From a virus: 23,839 nucleotides of DNA. The DNA lies in the IMG/VR virus record IMGVR_UViG_3300025141_000754, positions 1-23,839 of that record. One strand, given 5' to 3'. The notes under the pieces were generated by a model. That model was not told where the DNA came from and did no database searches. It saw nothing but the letters and a program-made list of their open reading frames with translations. Shown here piece after piece: positions 13,920 through 20,866 of this stretch (position 1 is its first letter; every line of letters begins with the position of its first letter). The translations under genes and the position numbers were made by a program.

Positions 13920-14045
13920 TTATACATATATCACATTCCCGTGTTTTATCCGCCCCCTGTCATAGCGGTGTGTAATGTAGTGGGTTCTGTGGGTTGCGGG
14001 TTCCACCATCCCTATTCTTTTCCGGCCCAACCTCCGGCTTTTCAT
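13920..14045 (-). CDS. Possible 41-aa basic peptide
   Basis: A 41-aa open frame starting MKSRRLGRKRIGMVEPATHR, basic and hydrophilic, with GGG just before the ATG and a candidate promoter at 14085-14112. It is the only candidate gene in the 13827-14123 gap. The case rests on composition and position; the ribosome site is too close to be good. Confidence 0.3.
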   Translation of the reverse strand: MKSRRLGRKRIGMVEPATHRTHYITHRYDRGRIKHGNVIYV

Positions 14046-14084
14046 GTCCCTATACTATAGTAACCCTTTTCGCTTATCTCCTTG

Positions 14085-14120
14085 ATTATAAAGGTAAATG
14101 TCTATAAGTAAATGCTTATA
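14085..14120 (-). promoter_or_regulatory. Candidate minus-strand promoter with an inverted-repeat operator
   Basis: TATAAT (14085-14090), a 16-bp spacer and TTTACT (14107-14112). A perfect 6-6-6 inverted repeat, TATAAGTAAATGCTTATA (14103-14120), covers the -35 box. It would serve the possible 41-aa gene and perhaps the 86-aa gene. Confidence 0.4.
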
Positions 14121-14123
14121 TAC

Positions 14124-14333
14124 CTATTGAATTCCATCCCCACAATTAGTACACCACTCCGGGGCCATTACCTCATTGCAACCATTACAGCCATTGTAAT
14201 CTTCTCCGGTGTGGTCGCGGTGACAAAAATCAGAGCAGTAATACAAAGCGTCTTCTATGTCTCCGTCTTCGCCTTCTACTAGATGCTGATGTACTGTGAT
14301 GTACCTGTCGCCATAAGCGTCTACATATGCCAT
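14124..14333 (-). CDS. 69-aa acidic zinc-ribbon-like protein, unknown
   Basis: A 69-aa protein starting MAYVDAYGDRYITVHQHLVE. Six cysteines sit in three pairs: Cys33 and 37, Cys49 and 52, and Cys61 and 64 (CSDFC, CNGC, CTNC), with His residues between, consistent with one or two zinc sites. AGGAG is 7-8 nt before the ATG, a strong ribosome site. It faces away from the replication operon across a shared control region. Its role is unknown. Confidence 0.65.
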   Translation of the reverse strand: MAYVDAYGDRYITVHQHLVEGEDGDIEDALYYCSDFCHRDHTGEDYNGCNGCNEVMAPEWCTNCGDGIQ

Positions 14334-14380
14334 GATTTTTCTCCTGTAGTGAGGGGGTATTTTTCCATGTGTTTCTCTGG

Positions 14381-14409
14381 TTGTATATATCTCTTAGTGG
14401 ATATATAAT
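14381..14409 (+). promoter_or_regulatory. Promoter of the rightward replication operon with an operator-like inverted repeat
   Basis: TTGTAT (14381-14386), a 17-bp spacer and a perfect TATAAT (14404-14409). A perfect 8-8-8 inverted repeat, TATATATC / GATATATA (14384-14391 with 14400-14407), covers the -35, spacer and -10. A second TATAAT at 14450-14455 is closer to the gene but lacks a -35 box. Confidence 0.55.
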
Positions 14410-14466
14410 GTATCCCTTATGGGGTATGTAACCATGATAACAATAATCGTATAATAGGGGGTATGA

Positions 14467-14970
14467 ATGAGCAGAGCGCAAAGGACTCTGAAGAAGTTAG
14501 TGATCGTAGTAAAGAATGTAGAACGCAAGTGCATTGTAGATCGAAAGAAAACTGGATGGTTCGACAAAGCAAGATACCTACATCGTATTCTAAACCATAT
14601 CGGACGAATACGTCAACTGGTAGTACCGGAATATGAAAAGACAACAGCACTGGCTAAATGCTGGCAGACCTATCTCAACGTGCAGGGCATGGATGACAAG
14701 AATGAAACCCGTGATGCGAAAAGAGTTGAATTCCATGATGTTCTGGATTATAGTATTAATAGGTTTGGTTCTGATGCTGTGGAATCACCTATTGCTGAAG
14801 TTAGAGCACATGGTCGTGGGTACGCAGTCGTCAATTGGAAAAGTATCTACGTTTCTAAACTTAAAGACACCAGTTTAAGGGGATATTATGAACCTGAGAG
14901 AGCCAGAAGGAATGGAAAGAGATCGCTTGTGGATACCGACTATTGGGCGATTAAAAGGGGTGTCAGATAA
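14467..14970 (+). CDS. First gene of the replication operon, unknown
   Basis: A 167-aa basic protein. The C-terminal two thirds read like a genuine soluble domain: YEKTTALAKCWQTYLNVQGM, then VEFHDVLDYSINRFGSDAVE and AHGRGYAVVNWKSIYVSKLK. The N-terminal part is basic and helical (GWFDKARYLHRILNHIGRIR). GGGGG lies 5 nt before the ATG. An alternative 57-aa frame opens at 14463, but the single long frame is preferred because it stays protein-like throughout. The last 83 nt overlap the next gene. No family is recognised; a DNA-binding or early control role fits its position only. Confidence 0.55.
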   Translation: MSRAQRTLKKLVIVVKNVERKCIVDRKKTGWFDKARYLHRILNHIGRIRQLVVPEYEKTTALAKCWQTYLNVQGMDDKNETRDAKRVEFHDVLDYSINRFGSDAVESPIAEVRAHGRGYAVVNWKSIYVSKLKDTSLRGYYEPERARRNGKRSLVDTDYWAIKRGVR

Positions 14971-15199
14971 ACAGCTTAACGCCTTGCTTGAAACGTCTGT
15001 TTTAGACGCAATGGCAGAGATTCGGGGACTACATAATTGTTTTGGCATCCCAAATAATTGGCGTATAGGAAAAACTTACACGGAATTAGACGATGCAGCC
15101 TCCTTAATCGAAGCTACTATGGAAAGTCTGTCAGATATAGCTTCTGATATGCGCCATATCAGCAAAGAAATGGAAGGGAGGGACAGGATAGATGGCTAA
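14888..15199 (+). CDS. 103-aa acidic helical protein, unknown
   Basis: A 103-aa protein starting MNLREPEGMERDRLWIPTIG. Later it has SDKQLNALLETSVLDAMAEI and a long C-terminal helix (LDDAASLIEATMESLSDIAS). AAGGGG lies 6-7 nt before this ATG; Met9 is a possible alternative. It overlaps the upstream gene by 83 nt and the helicase gene by 8 nt, so translation is probably coupled. It may be a helicase partner, judged from position only. Confidence 0.6.
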   Translation: MNLREPEGMERDRLWIPTIGRLKGVSDKQLNALLETSVLDAMAEIRGLHNCFGIPNNWRIGKTYTELDDAASLIEATMESLSDIASDMRHISKEMEGRDRIDG

Positions 15200-16148
15200 A
15201 TCTGTCCTCACTCCAGAGATGTTAGCACCCTACCTTCAGGTAGAAGCTGAACAATCCATCCGACCTGCTGAAGACTTCACTAAGCAGGTCATGGATTACT
15301 ATGTGCTTGGGGAAGACAAGACAGGCTACAAGATGCCGTGGCCTATCCTAGATGAGAAGTTCAGACTGCGTACTGGTGAGTGTACACTGTTAGGCGGGGT
15401 AAACTCGTCAGGAAAAAGTTTAGCCTTGGGTCAGGTGGCTTTGAACTGTATGACTCAGGGGGCTAAAGTCCTCTCTGTGTCCTTAGAAATGTCACCTCGT
15501 TCCCAGCTAATAAGACTCTGGAGACAATCCTCACTAAAGCCCAAACCAGACATCAACGATGGGCTTGAACTACAGCAGTGGACTAAGGATAAGCTGTACT
15601 TCTTTGACAAGGAAGGGGCTATCGACATGACCACTCTGGAGGCTGGGATACGTTACTCTATAGACACCTACGAGACGGATATGATCCTTGTGGATTCTCT
15701 GATGACGATCTCAGGGATTAAGAATGATGACTACTCCGCCCAGAAGGACGTGGTATGTCGCCTGTGTGATCTAGCCCGTGATCTGGAAGTACACATTATC
15801 TTGGTTGCCCATGCCCGTAAGTCCTTCTCTGTGACTGATAAAATCGACCGTTTTTCGATCAGGGGCGCAGGGGAGTTGACAGACCGTGTAGATAATGTAA
15901 TACTCCTGCAAAGGTACTATAACGATGATCCACTTGAAGCCGACTGCTACGTTGCAATATCTAAAGCCCGTCACTGGGATATGGCTGAGTGTGAGATCGA
16001 CCTGTGGATGGACAGAGCAAGTTTAAATCTACTCATGGCAGATCAGGTAGCAAAATCTAATCTTCCATCCTATGGGGAAAGAGAAGAATCTAATCTTACG
16101 TCCTATAGGGGAAGGGAAGAATCTTCTAAAAGTGAGGCTCCGTTTTGA
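15192..16148 (+). CDS. DnaB/RecA-like replicative helicase ATPase, no primase domain
   Basis: A 318-aa RecA-fold ATPase of the DnaB/gp4 type, expected to unwind the replication fork as a ring. Walker A is GVNSSGKS at residues 69-76, followed by the DnaB-style VLSVSLEMS (93-101). Walker B is MILVDSLM (164-171), ILVAHARK (203-210) is the next conserved block, and ISKARHWDM (256-264) is the arginine-finger region. The N-terminal 50 residues are too short for a DnaB N-domain or a primase. The C-terminus has two 11-aa repeats (SNLPSYGEREE, SNLTSYRGREE) and a hydrophilic tail. It could instead be a recombination ATPase. Confidence 0.75.
   Translation: MAKSVLTPEMLAPYLQVEAEQSIRPAEDFTKQVMDYYVLGEDKTGYKMPWPILDEKFRLRTGECTLLGGVNSSGKSLALGQVALNCMTQGAKVLSVSLEMSPRSQLIRLWRQSSLKPKPDINDGLELQQWTKDKLYFFDKEGAIDMTTLEAGIRYSIDTYETDMILVDSLMTISGIKNDDYSAQKDVVCRLCDLARDLEVHIILVAHARKSFSVTDKIDRFSIRGAGELTDRVDNVILLQRYYNDDPLEADCYVAISKARHWDMAECEIDLWMDRASLNLLMADQVAKSNLPSYGEREESNLTSYRGREESSKSEAPF
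16056..16121 (+). repeat. 33-bp in-frame tandem repeat in the helicase tail
   Basis: Two adjacent 33-bp units (16056-16088 and 16089-16121) encode SNLPSYGEREE and SNLTSYRGREE at helicase residues 289-310. The divergence between units shows it is not very recent. Confidence 0.7.
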
Positions 16149-16318
16149 GGAAGAGAGGCAAAGTTGTAAAGCTAAGGAATATCGAGACTGGGAAAATTGT
16201 TGAGGGCAAGGTTATCCAGCATGACTCCATACAGGGTTACTGGGTCGAGGAAAAGGTGTCCTCCAATTTTCTAAATGATTGGAAGTGGTATAGCCCGAAG
16301 GAGTGGGTTGAACTATGA
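16145..16318 (+). CDS. 57-aa protein with TTG start, unknown
   Basis: A 57-aa protein that opens RKRGKVVKLRNIETGKIVEG and ends NDWKWYSPKEWVEL. The strand-turn pattern with Lys and Trp suggests a small beta barrel. There is no ATG in the frame; a TTG at 16145 overlaps the helicase stop (TTGA) and has GAGG 7 nt upstream. Its stop overlaps the next ATG (ATGA). It fills the gap between helicase and the next gene exactly, which supports it. Confidence 0.6.
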   Translation: MRKRGKVVKLRNIETGKIVEGKVIQHDSIQGYWVEEKVSSNFLNDWKWYSPKEWVEL

Positions 16319-16512
16319 GTATGTCTGTGGAAAGCTACAACATCTTCATGGAGCAGGGAAAAAGCGCTCCTTGTAATGGGTGTTGCCATGAAGTCTTATG
16401 CAGAACTGGATTCACCTGCCAAATGTACCGTAAATGGGAAAAGATGAAGCCAAACGAGTGGAGAAGAGATCACCAGAATTACAATAAGATACCGGATCGT
16501 CCTTATGGATAA
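16315..16512 (+). CDS. 65-aa Cys-rich protein, unknown
   Basis: A 65-aa protein starting MSMSVESYNIFMEQGKSAP. Five cysteines cluster in CNGCCHEVLC and FTCQMY (Cys20, 23, 24, 29, 35), with His25 near; this suggests a metal-binding knuckle. The C-terminus is basic and Trp-rich (YRKWEKMKPNEWRRD). It is coupled to its neighbours by ATGA upstream and an 8-nt overlap downstream. No function is assigned. Confidence 0.6.
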   Translation: MSMSVESYNIFMEQGKSAPCNGCCHEVLCRTGFTCQMYRKWEKMKPNEWRRDHQNYNKIPDRPYG

Positions 16513-16840
16513 GAACTGGAAGAGGTTTGAGCGCAGGGTAGCCCACAGATCAGGTGGTAGAAGGATCAGTGTGGCTGACCGTGAGACAGACCTAGATGTA
16601 GAACATCCCTATCTAGGGATAGAATGCAAGTACAGAGAGAAACTAAGCCAGTACCTCAAGGATTGGTATACTCAAGCTGAAGATGGGTCTAAGAAAGGAC
16701 AGGTTCCAGTGGTAGCCATAGGCGAGAAGAACAGTTCTCGTATCTTTGCGCTACTGGACTTTGATGATTTAATCATGCTTCTAGTCCACGCTGTTGACAG
16801 CGAAGAAGCTATTCCAACGAACTACGGGGGTACGGACTAA
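16505..16840 (+). CDS. PD-(D/E)XK nuclease, Holliday-resolvase-like
   Basis: A 111-aa nuclease-like protein. It opens with a basic helix (NWKRFERRVAHRSGGRRISV), followed by DLDVEHPYLGIECKYREKLS, where Asp and the ECK triplet form a PD-(D/E)XK core, and then VPVVAIGEKNSSRIFALLDF. The size and order match small archaeal-resolvase or VRR-like nucleases used by phages to cut branched DNA. The operon context (helicase, exonuclease, ribonucleotide reductase) fits DNA metabolism. The exact substrate is not decided. Confidence 0.65.
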   Translation: MDKNWKRFERRVAHRSGGRRISVADRETDLDVEHPYLGIECKYREKLSQYLKDWYTQAEDGSKKGQVPVVAIGEKNSSRIFALLDFDDLIMLLVHAVDSEEAIPTNYGGTD

Positions 16841-16889
16841 TGCCTGTGGTGACACCTGTGGCCCCGTGGGTGACCTAGGATAACGGGGC
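16840..16889 (+). promoter_or_regulatory. Hairpin with a possible 12-codon leader peptide
   Basis: A perfect 7-bp stem GCCCCGT/ACGGGGC (16861-16867 with 16883-16889). An ATG at 16840, overlapping the nuclease stop as TAATG, opens MPVVTPVAPWVT and stops inside the hairpin loop. There is no U tract. It could tune expression of the gene at 16910. Confidence 0.35.
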
Positions 16890-16909
16890 ATTTACTACAG
16901 GAGACTATT

Positions 16910-17218
16910 ATGTCGGCAGAAGTAATCAGCATGGAAGAATTTAATCGCCCCATAGAAAGCAAGGACATCTCTGTGGAAGACCAAGAGGATTGGGACTGGG
17001 CTGTAAATAACTCTCCAAGGGTAATGAAGGAAGCCGATAACTTTATACGGCTCAGGATGCTATTGCAGAACATAGCCGAAGACACTCTACACGCTATCAG
17101 AGAGCAAGGGGGTGAGGATGACTTAGAGGGTGTAAAAGATGATTTAAGACTGGCTATAGATTATGGTATCCGTATCTTTGAAAACCCCACTACTTGCCCC
17201 CATTGTTCTGGCGAATGA
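16910..17218 (+). CDS. 102-aa acidic protein, unknown
   Basis: A 102-aa strongly acidic protein starting MSAEVISMEEFNRPIESKDI. The middle (EDQEDWDWAVNNSPRVMKEA, then FIRLRMLLQNIAEDTLHAI) is helical, and the end TTCPHCSGE has a CxxC. AGGAG is 8 nt before the ATG. It ends by overlapping the ribonucleotide reductase ATG. The CxxC might bind zinc or act in redox near the reductase, which is speculation from position. Confidence 0.6.
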   Translation: MSAEVISMEEFNRPIESKDISVEDQEDWDWAVNNSPRVMKEADNFIRLRMLLQNIAEDTLHAIREQGGEDDLEGVKDDLRLAIDYGIRIFENPTTCPHCSGE

Positions 17219-19071
17219 ATCCTTACGAATCTTTTATACATAAGTCCAGATATGCTAGGTATCTCTACGATAAAAACCGTCGAGAGGCTTGGGGAGAGAC
17301 GGTAGACCGCTACTTTGAGTTTATGCAGGGGGTAGCCCCTGATATAGGTATACCTGCCTCTCTCCGAACCGCTGTGCTTGCGCGTGACGTAGTTCCATCA
17401 ATGAGATGTTTTATGACAGCAGGGCCAGCTTTAGAACGGGATCACATGGCTGGCTACAACTGTAGTTACCTCACTGCGGATCATGTAAGGGCGTTCGATG
17501 AGAACCTGTATGTCCTGCTCTGTGGTACTGGGGTTGGGTTCTCTGTCGAGCGTCAGTACATTGGGAAGCTACCAGAGGTTGCTAATGAGTTCCACGACAC
17601 CGATAGTGTTATCAAGGTAAGAGATTCTAAGATTGGATGGGCTTCTGCCTTGAGGGAGTTGGTCAGCTTGCTATACTCTGGTGCTGTGCCACAATTAGAC
17701 TTCAGCCGTATCCGTGTCGCTGGCTCCAGACTCAAAATTTTCGGGGGAAGGGCCAGTGGGCCTGATCCTCTTGAAAGATTATTCAATCACTATATTAGAA
17801 TATTCCGAAATGCTGCCGGACGCAGGTTGAACAGCATAGAGTGCCATGACCTGCTGTGCTTCAATGGAGAGGCTGTGGTAGTAGGTGGAGTCAGGAGAGC
17901 CGCTGAGTTGAGCCTGAGCAACCTCACTGATGAGCGTATGCAGAGGGCTAAGATGGGGCAGTGGTGGTTAGAGGAGGGCCAGAGAGCCTTGGCTAACAAC
18001 TCTGTGTGTTATACCGAACGACCCGATATGGGCATCTTCATGCGTGAATGGATTGCCTTGTATGAATCCAGAAGCGGAGAGCGGGGGATATTCAACCGTA
18101 AGGCTGCTCAAGACATGGCTCCAGAGAGGCGTGATAATACCTATGAATTCGGAGTAAATCCTTGCAGCGAGGTGGTACTTCGGCCATCCGGTTTGTGCAA
18201 CCTCAGTGAGTGCATACTGAGGCCAAACGATAGTCTAGCTTCCGTGGCTGACAAGGTAGCCTTGGCTACTATTCTGGGAACCTACCAGTCCACCCTAACC
18301 AATTTCAGGTATGTGCGCCCTGTGTGGAAGAAGAACGCAGAGGAAGAAAGGCTGTTAGGTGTCAGCTTTACAGGAGTGTATGATTGCCCTGCCATTCTCA
18401 ACGCTACACCAAAACAATTAGAGAGTCTAAGGGATGTAGCTGTGGCTACCAATAAAGAATGGGCAAAGAAATTGGGGATACCACAATCCGTAGCTGTGAC
18501 CTGTATCAAACCGTCAGGCACTGTGTCTCAACTCACAGGTGTGGCATCATCGGGTCTGCATCCAGCCTTTGCGAAATACTATATTCGCAGGGTAAGGCAG
18601 GATAAGAAAGACCCCCTTAACGAGGCTCTGTTCAACGCAGAAGTTCCTTACTGTGAAGACCCCTACAACTCAGAGGCATGGGTGTTTTCCTTTCCAATGA
18701 AGGCTCCGGCCAAGTCTGTCATAAAAGATGACGTAGACGCTATCTCCCACCTTGAAACGTGGAAAAAATTTGCTATTCATTGGTGTGAACACAAGCCGTC
18801 TGTGACGATCTATGTGGCAGAGGATGAGTGGCTGAAGGTTGGTGCTTGGTGCTATGATAACTTTGATATACTCAGTGGCGTTAGCTTCCTGCCTAAATCG
18901 GATGATGGTCATGTGTATCAACAGGCTCCCTATGAAGAAATAACCAAGGAAGAGTACAAGAACTATCCGAAGCTGAAAGACATAGACTGGCACTCGATCA
19001 AGGAGAGTGCTGATAACACTACAGGCAGTCAGGAACTAGCCTGTACAGGAGATGCTTGTGAGTTACCCTAA
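17215..19071 (+). CDS. nrdJ: Class II (B12-dependent) monomeric ribonucleotide reductase
   Basis: A 618-aa reductase that makes deoxyribonucleotides using adenosylcobalamin. Key residues match the monomeric Lactobacillus-type enzyme in order and spacing: Cys83 (YNCSY), active-site NPCSE with Asn315, Cys317 and Glu319, partner Cys328 (11 residues on), and the C-terminal pair Cys610 and Cys615 (CTGDACELP). Other blocks are LLCGTGVGFSVERQ, SGERGIFNR and IKPSGTVSQL. It is over 100 residues shorter than the 739-aa Lactobacillus enzyme. The ATG overlaps the upstream stop as ATGA; the frame extends upstream to a TTG at 17194. It would supply dNTPs for phage DNA. Confidence 0.9.
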   Translation: MNPYESFIHKSRYARYLYDKNRREAWGETVDRYFEFMQGVAPDIGIPASLRTAVLARDVVPSMRCFMTAGPALERDHMAGYNCSYLTADHVRAFDENLYVLLCGTGVGFSVERQYIGKLPEVANEFHDTDSVIKVRDSKIGWASALRELVSLLYSGAVPQLDFSRIRVAGSRLKIFGGRASGPDPLERLFNHYIRIFRNAAGRRLNSIECHDLLCFNGEAVVVGGVRRAAELSLSNLTDERMQRAKMGQWWLEEGQRALANNSVCYTERPDMGIFMREWIALYESRSGERGIFNRKAAQDMAPERRDNTYEFGVNPCSEVVLRPSGLCNLSECILRPNDSLASVADKVALATILGTYQSTLTNFRYVRPVWKKNAEEERLLGVSFTGVYDCPAILNATPKQLESLRDVAVATNKEWAKKLGIPQSVAVTCIKPSGTVSQLTGVASSGLHPAFAKYYIRRVRQDKKDPLNEALFNAEVPYCEDPYNSEAWVFSFPMKAPAKSVIKDDVDAISHLETWKKFAIHWCEHKPSVTIYVAEDEWLKVGAWCYDNFDILSGVSFLPKSDDGHVYQQAPYEEITKEEYKNYPKLKDIDWHSIKESADNTTGSQELACTGDACELP

Positions 19072-19438
19072 TGAGTTAAGAGGGCCAGACGTACCGTCCC
19101 GACCAATTCCCAAACACAAACGATGGGCTAATAAGAAGTACACTGACTGGGTAGCTACGCTACCTTGTGCCGGATGTAGCATCCATGACGAAACGATAGT
19201 ACCTCATCATATGAAACATATATGCCAAGAATTAACAGGAGGTATGGGTATGAAGGCATCTGATTGGTTAGCTATGCCACTATGTTTCTCATGCCATGAT
19301 AAAGTGCATAATGCAGACAGGTGGCTTATAGAATACCAGCCAATCATGGTACTAAAAACACTTGACTCTGCCTTTAGAGTTGGTATACTAGACTACAAAG
19401 AGCCAAGAAGACTATTTGGAGAAGACTTAGATGATTAA
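19058..19438 (+). CDS. HNH/DUF968-like nuclease, GTG start
   Basis: A 126-aa protein. The zinc-and-His pattern LPCAGCSIHDETIVPHHMKH, then GGMGMKASDWLAMPLCFSCH and DKVHNADRWLIEYQP, resembles the HNH-type nuclease core of the Ref/DUF968 and YbcO group, with two Cys pairs for a structural zinc and a histidine pair for catalysis. The start is chosen as GTG at 19058, because AGGAG lies 6 nt upstream of it, whereas the ATG at 19052 directly abuts AGGAG. It overlaps the reductase by 14 nt. It may be a recombination nuclease; a homing role is less likely. Confidence 0.65.
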   Translation: MSYPNELRGPDVPSRPIPKHKRWANKKYTDWVATLPCAGCSIHDETIVPHHMKHICQELTGGMGMKASDWLAMPLCFSCHDKVHNADRWLIEYQPIMVLKTLDSAFRVGILDYKEPRRLFGEDLDD

Positions 19439-19454
19439 CCGGAGTATATGAGAC

Positions 19455-19973
19455 ATGAAAAAACTTTCAGAATATTTTAAGGACAGAAAATGGTATAGTA
19501 ATGACGAACCGAAGCCAACGCCTATAGATGCCTCCCCAGAGGGGATTGACATTACGATACGGAATATCAATCGGGTAACGATGCCACGAAGTGATGATTC
19601 TGGAACCGATAGAGGAGAGTATTACGAGTTCTTAGCAAAGTGTGATCTACACAGGGCTTTATGTGGCCTTGGTGGCTTTAAGAGATTCCATAGACAAGAT
19701 GAAGATGACAATTCATGGACAGTAGAAGCAGATGTAAGGCCGGGTTGCCACGGATTCGGAGCCAGAGAAAAATGGAGTGTTAAAAAATATGGTTGGCTGG
19801 TGCTATGCTATGGAGAATTGTATTTTATGTCTAAAAGAAAACAAGACTGCATAGATTGGTTAAGAGAGAATGTTCCCCCATATGTCCATGATGATGAACC
19901 TTGGTACTCAGACCTTCCGGGGTATGATACGGAACAGGGGGTTTACTTAGGCGATGGAGTATACGGGCATTGA
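19455..19973 (+). CDS. 172-aa protein, unknown
   Basis: A 172-aa acidic soluble protein starting MKKLSEYFKDRKWYSNDEPK. It has a DIDITIRNI-type strand, KCDLHRALCGLGGFKRFHRQ, and a KYGWLVLCYGELYFMSKRKQ segment that looks like paired strands and a helix. The end is acidic and Tyr-rich. CGGAG lies 10 nt before the ATG. No family is recognised. Confidence 0.55.
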   Translation: MKKLSEYFKDRKWYSNDEPKPTPIDASPEGIDITIRNINRVTMPRSDDSGTDRGEYYEFLAKCDLHRALCGLGGFKRFHRQDEDDNSWTVEADVRPGCHGFGAREKWSVKKYGWLVLCYGELYFMSKRKQDCIDWLRENVPPYVHDDEPWYSDLPGYDTEQGVYLGDGVYGH

Positions 19974-20185
19974 GTGATGAGCAATCAGAGAAGAAGTGGT
20001 ATCTCTGGGTTTCAGATAAGACATCAGACAAACCACTCATTTGTGTAACAGGTGGTGGATCAATGATTGGCGTAAATCAAAAGGAAGTTCGCAGATTACA
20101 TGAGGTATTCACTGAACTAATTACTATTTGGGATGAACGAGTACAGTTCACAAAAGATGGCCCTAGTGGAGAGAATGATGATTGA
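19970..20185 (+). CDS. 71-aa protein with TTG start, unknown
   Basis: A 71-aa protein opening SDEQSEKKWYLWVSDKTSDK and continuing PLICVTGGGSMIGVN, then a helix. The only start is TTG at 19970, overlapping the upstream stop as TTGA, with GGAG 10 nt before. No family is recognised. The stop lies 6 nt past the ATG of the next gene. Confidence 0.5.
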   Translation: MSDEQSEKKWYLWVSDKTSDKPLICVTGGGSMIGVNQKEVRRLHEVFTELITIWDERVQFTKDGPSGENDD

Positions 20186-20501
20186 TGAGCAATCGGTAGA
20201 ACGTGCGCTACACTGGATGGCAGAGAACGTAGGCACTCTGTCAAAGGCTATTTCAGACCGGAAGTATCTTGAGGACTTCAAAAAGGTTAAGCTGTCTATG
20301 CTTATACAGGAAGCCCCGCCGGGAACCGTCTCTTCCAAGGAGTCGTGGGCATTTGCCCATGAAGACTATGAAGAAGTGTTACAGGGTTTAAGAGCAGCAG
20401 TTGAGCAAGAAGCAGAACTTAAACATATGTTCACCATAGCAGAAGCGAGGATAGAAGTGTGGAGAACGATCCAAGCAAACAACAGAGCAGGGGTTGTATA
20501 A
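20178..20501 (+). CDS. 107-aa helical protein, unknown
   Basis: A 107-aa acidic helical protein starting MIDEQSVERALHWMAENVGT. Later it has YLEDFKKVKLSMLIQEAPPG and EDYEEVLQGLRAAVEQEAEL, and a last helix. GGAG is 6 nt before this ATG, favouring it over the ATG at 20175. It ends TAATG, shared with the next start. The helical shape and the place before a DUF736-like and a RecB-like gene hint at a DNA-metabolism partner; no family is named. Confidence 0.6.
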   Translation: MIDEQSVERALHWMAENVGTLSKAISDRKYLEDFKKVKLSMLIQEAPPGTVSSKESWAFAHEDYEEVLQGLRAAVEQEAELKHMFTIAEARIEVWRTIQANNRAGVV

Positions 20502-20866
20502 TGTCTGCGGATGAGATACAATTAGATGAATCGTGGGTACAGGACTACAATGATGCAATGCAAGCCCTTAACTACAATGAAGGGTTAATTCAACAGCGAC
20601 AAGAGGAACGCAAAATGCCTTATGAGCAGAAGGACAATTCACTTAATTTGTTTGTGAATAAGTTTAAGAAGGACGGTGGAAGGGAGCCAGACTTTACTGG
20701 TGACGCTTTGGTAGATGGGAGAGAGTGGAAGGCTTCAGCGTGGAAGAACAAGGACAAGAATGGAAACACCTATCTTGGTATCCAGTTCAGACCGCCACAA
20801 GACTCTGCTAAACGATTCCCACAGGCACAAAAGGCATCGGGTTCAGACCCATTCGAGATGGACTGA
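20501..20866 (+). CDS. DUF736-like protein
   Basis: A 121-aa protein starting MSADEIQLDESWVQDYNDAM. The C-terminal half, DNSLNLFVNKFKKDGGREPD then FTGDALVDGREWKASAWKNK, with DKNGNTYLGIQFRPP, closely follows the DUF736 pattern (gly-lys strand, DF/YTG, WxAW-like, KxGxxYLxIxF). DUF736 proteins occur in plasmids and phages, and a single-stranded DNA role has been suggested but not settled. AGGGG is 7-8 nt before the ATG. It overlaps the exonuclease gene by one base. Confidence 0.65.
   Translation: MSADEIQLDESWVQDYNDAMQALNYNEGLIQQRQEERKMPYEQKDNSLNLFVNKFKKDGGREPDFTGDALVDGREWKASAWKNKDKNGNTYLGIQFRPPQDSAKRFPQAQKASGSDPFEMD

Noticed and set aside
14463-14636. 57-aa frame starting four bases before the first replication-operon gene
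   Set aside because: The ATG is too close to the GGGGG ribosome site, and the other frame stays open for 167 codons with protein-like composition.
14633-14878. 81-aa frame with a hydrophobic segment (MMFWIIVLIGLVLMLW)
   Set aside because: It lies wholly within the 167-aa gene in another frame. That gene's frame reads as a more natural protein and leads into the next gene.
17792-17803. ATATTAGAATAT inside the ribonucleotide reductase gene
   Set aside because: A single copy within coding sequence (YIRIF), away from the two clusters; likely chance.
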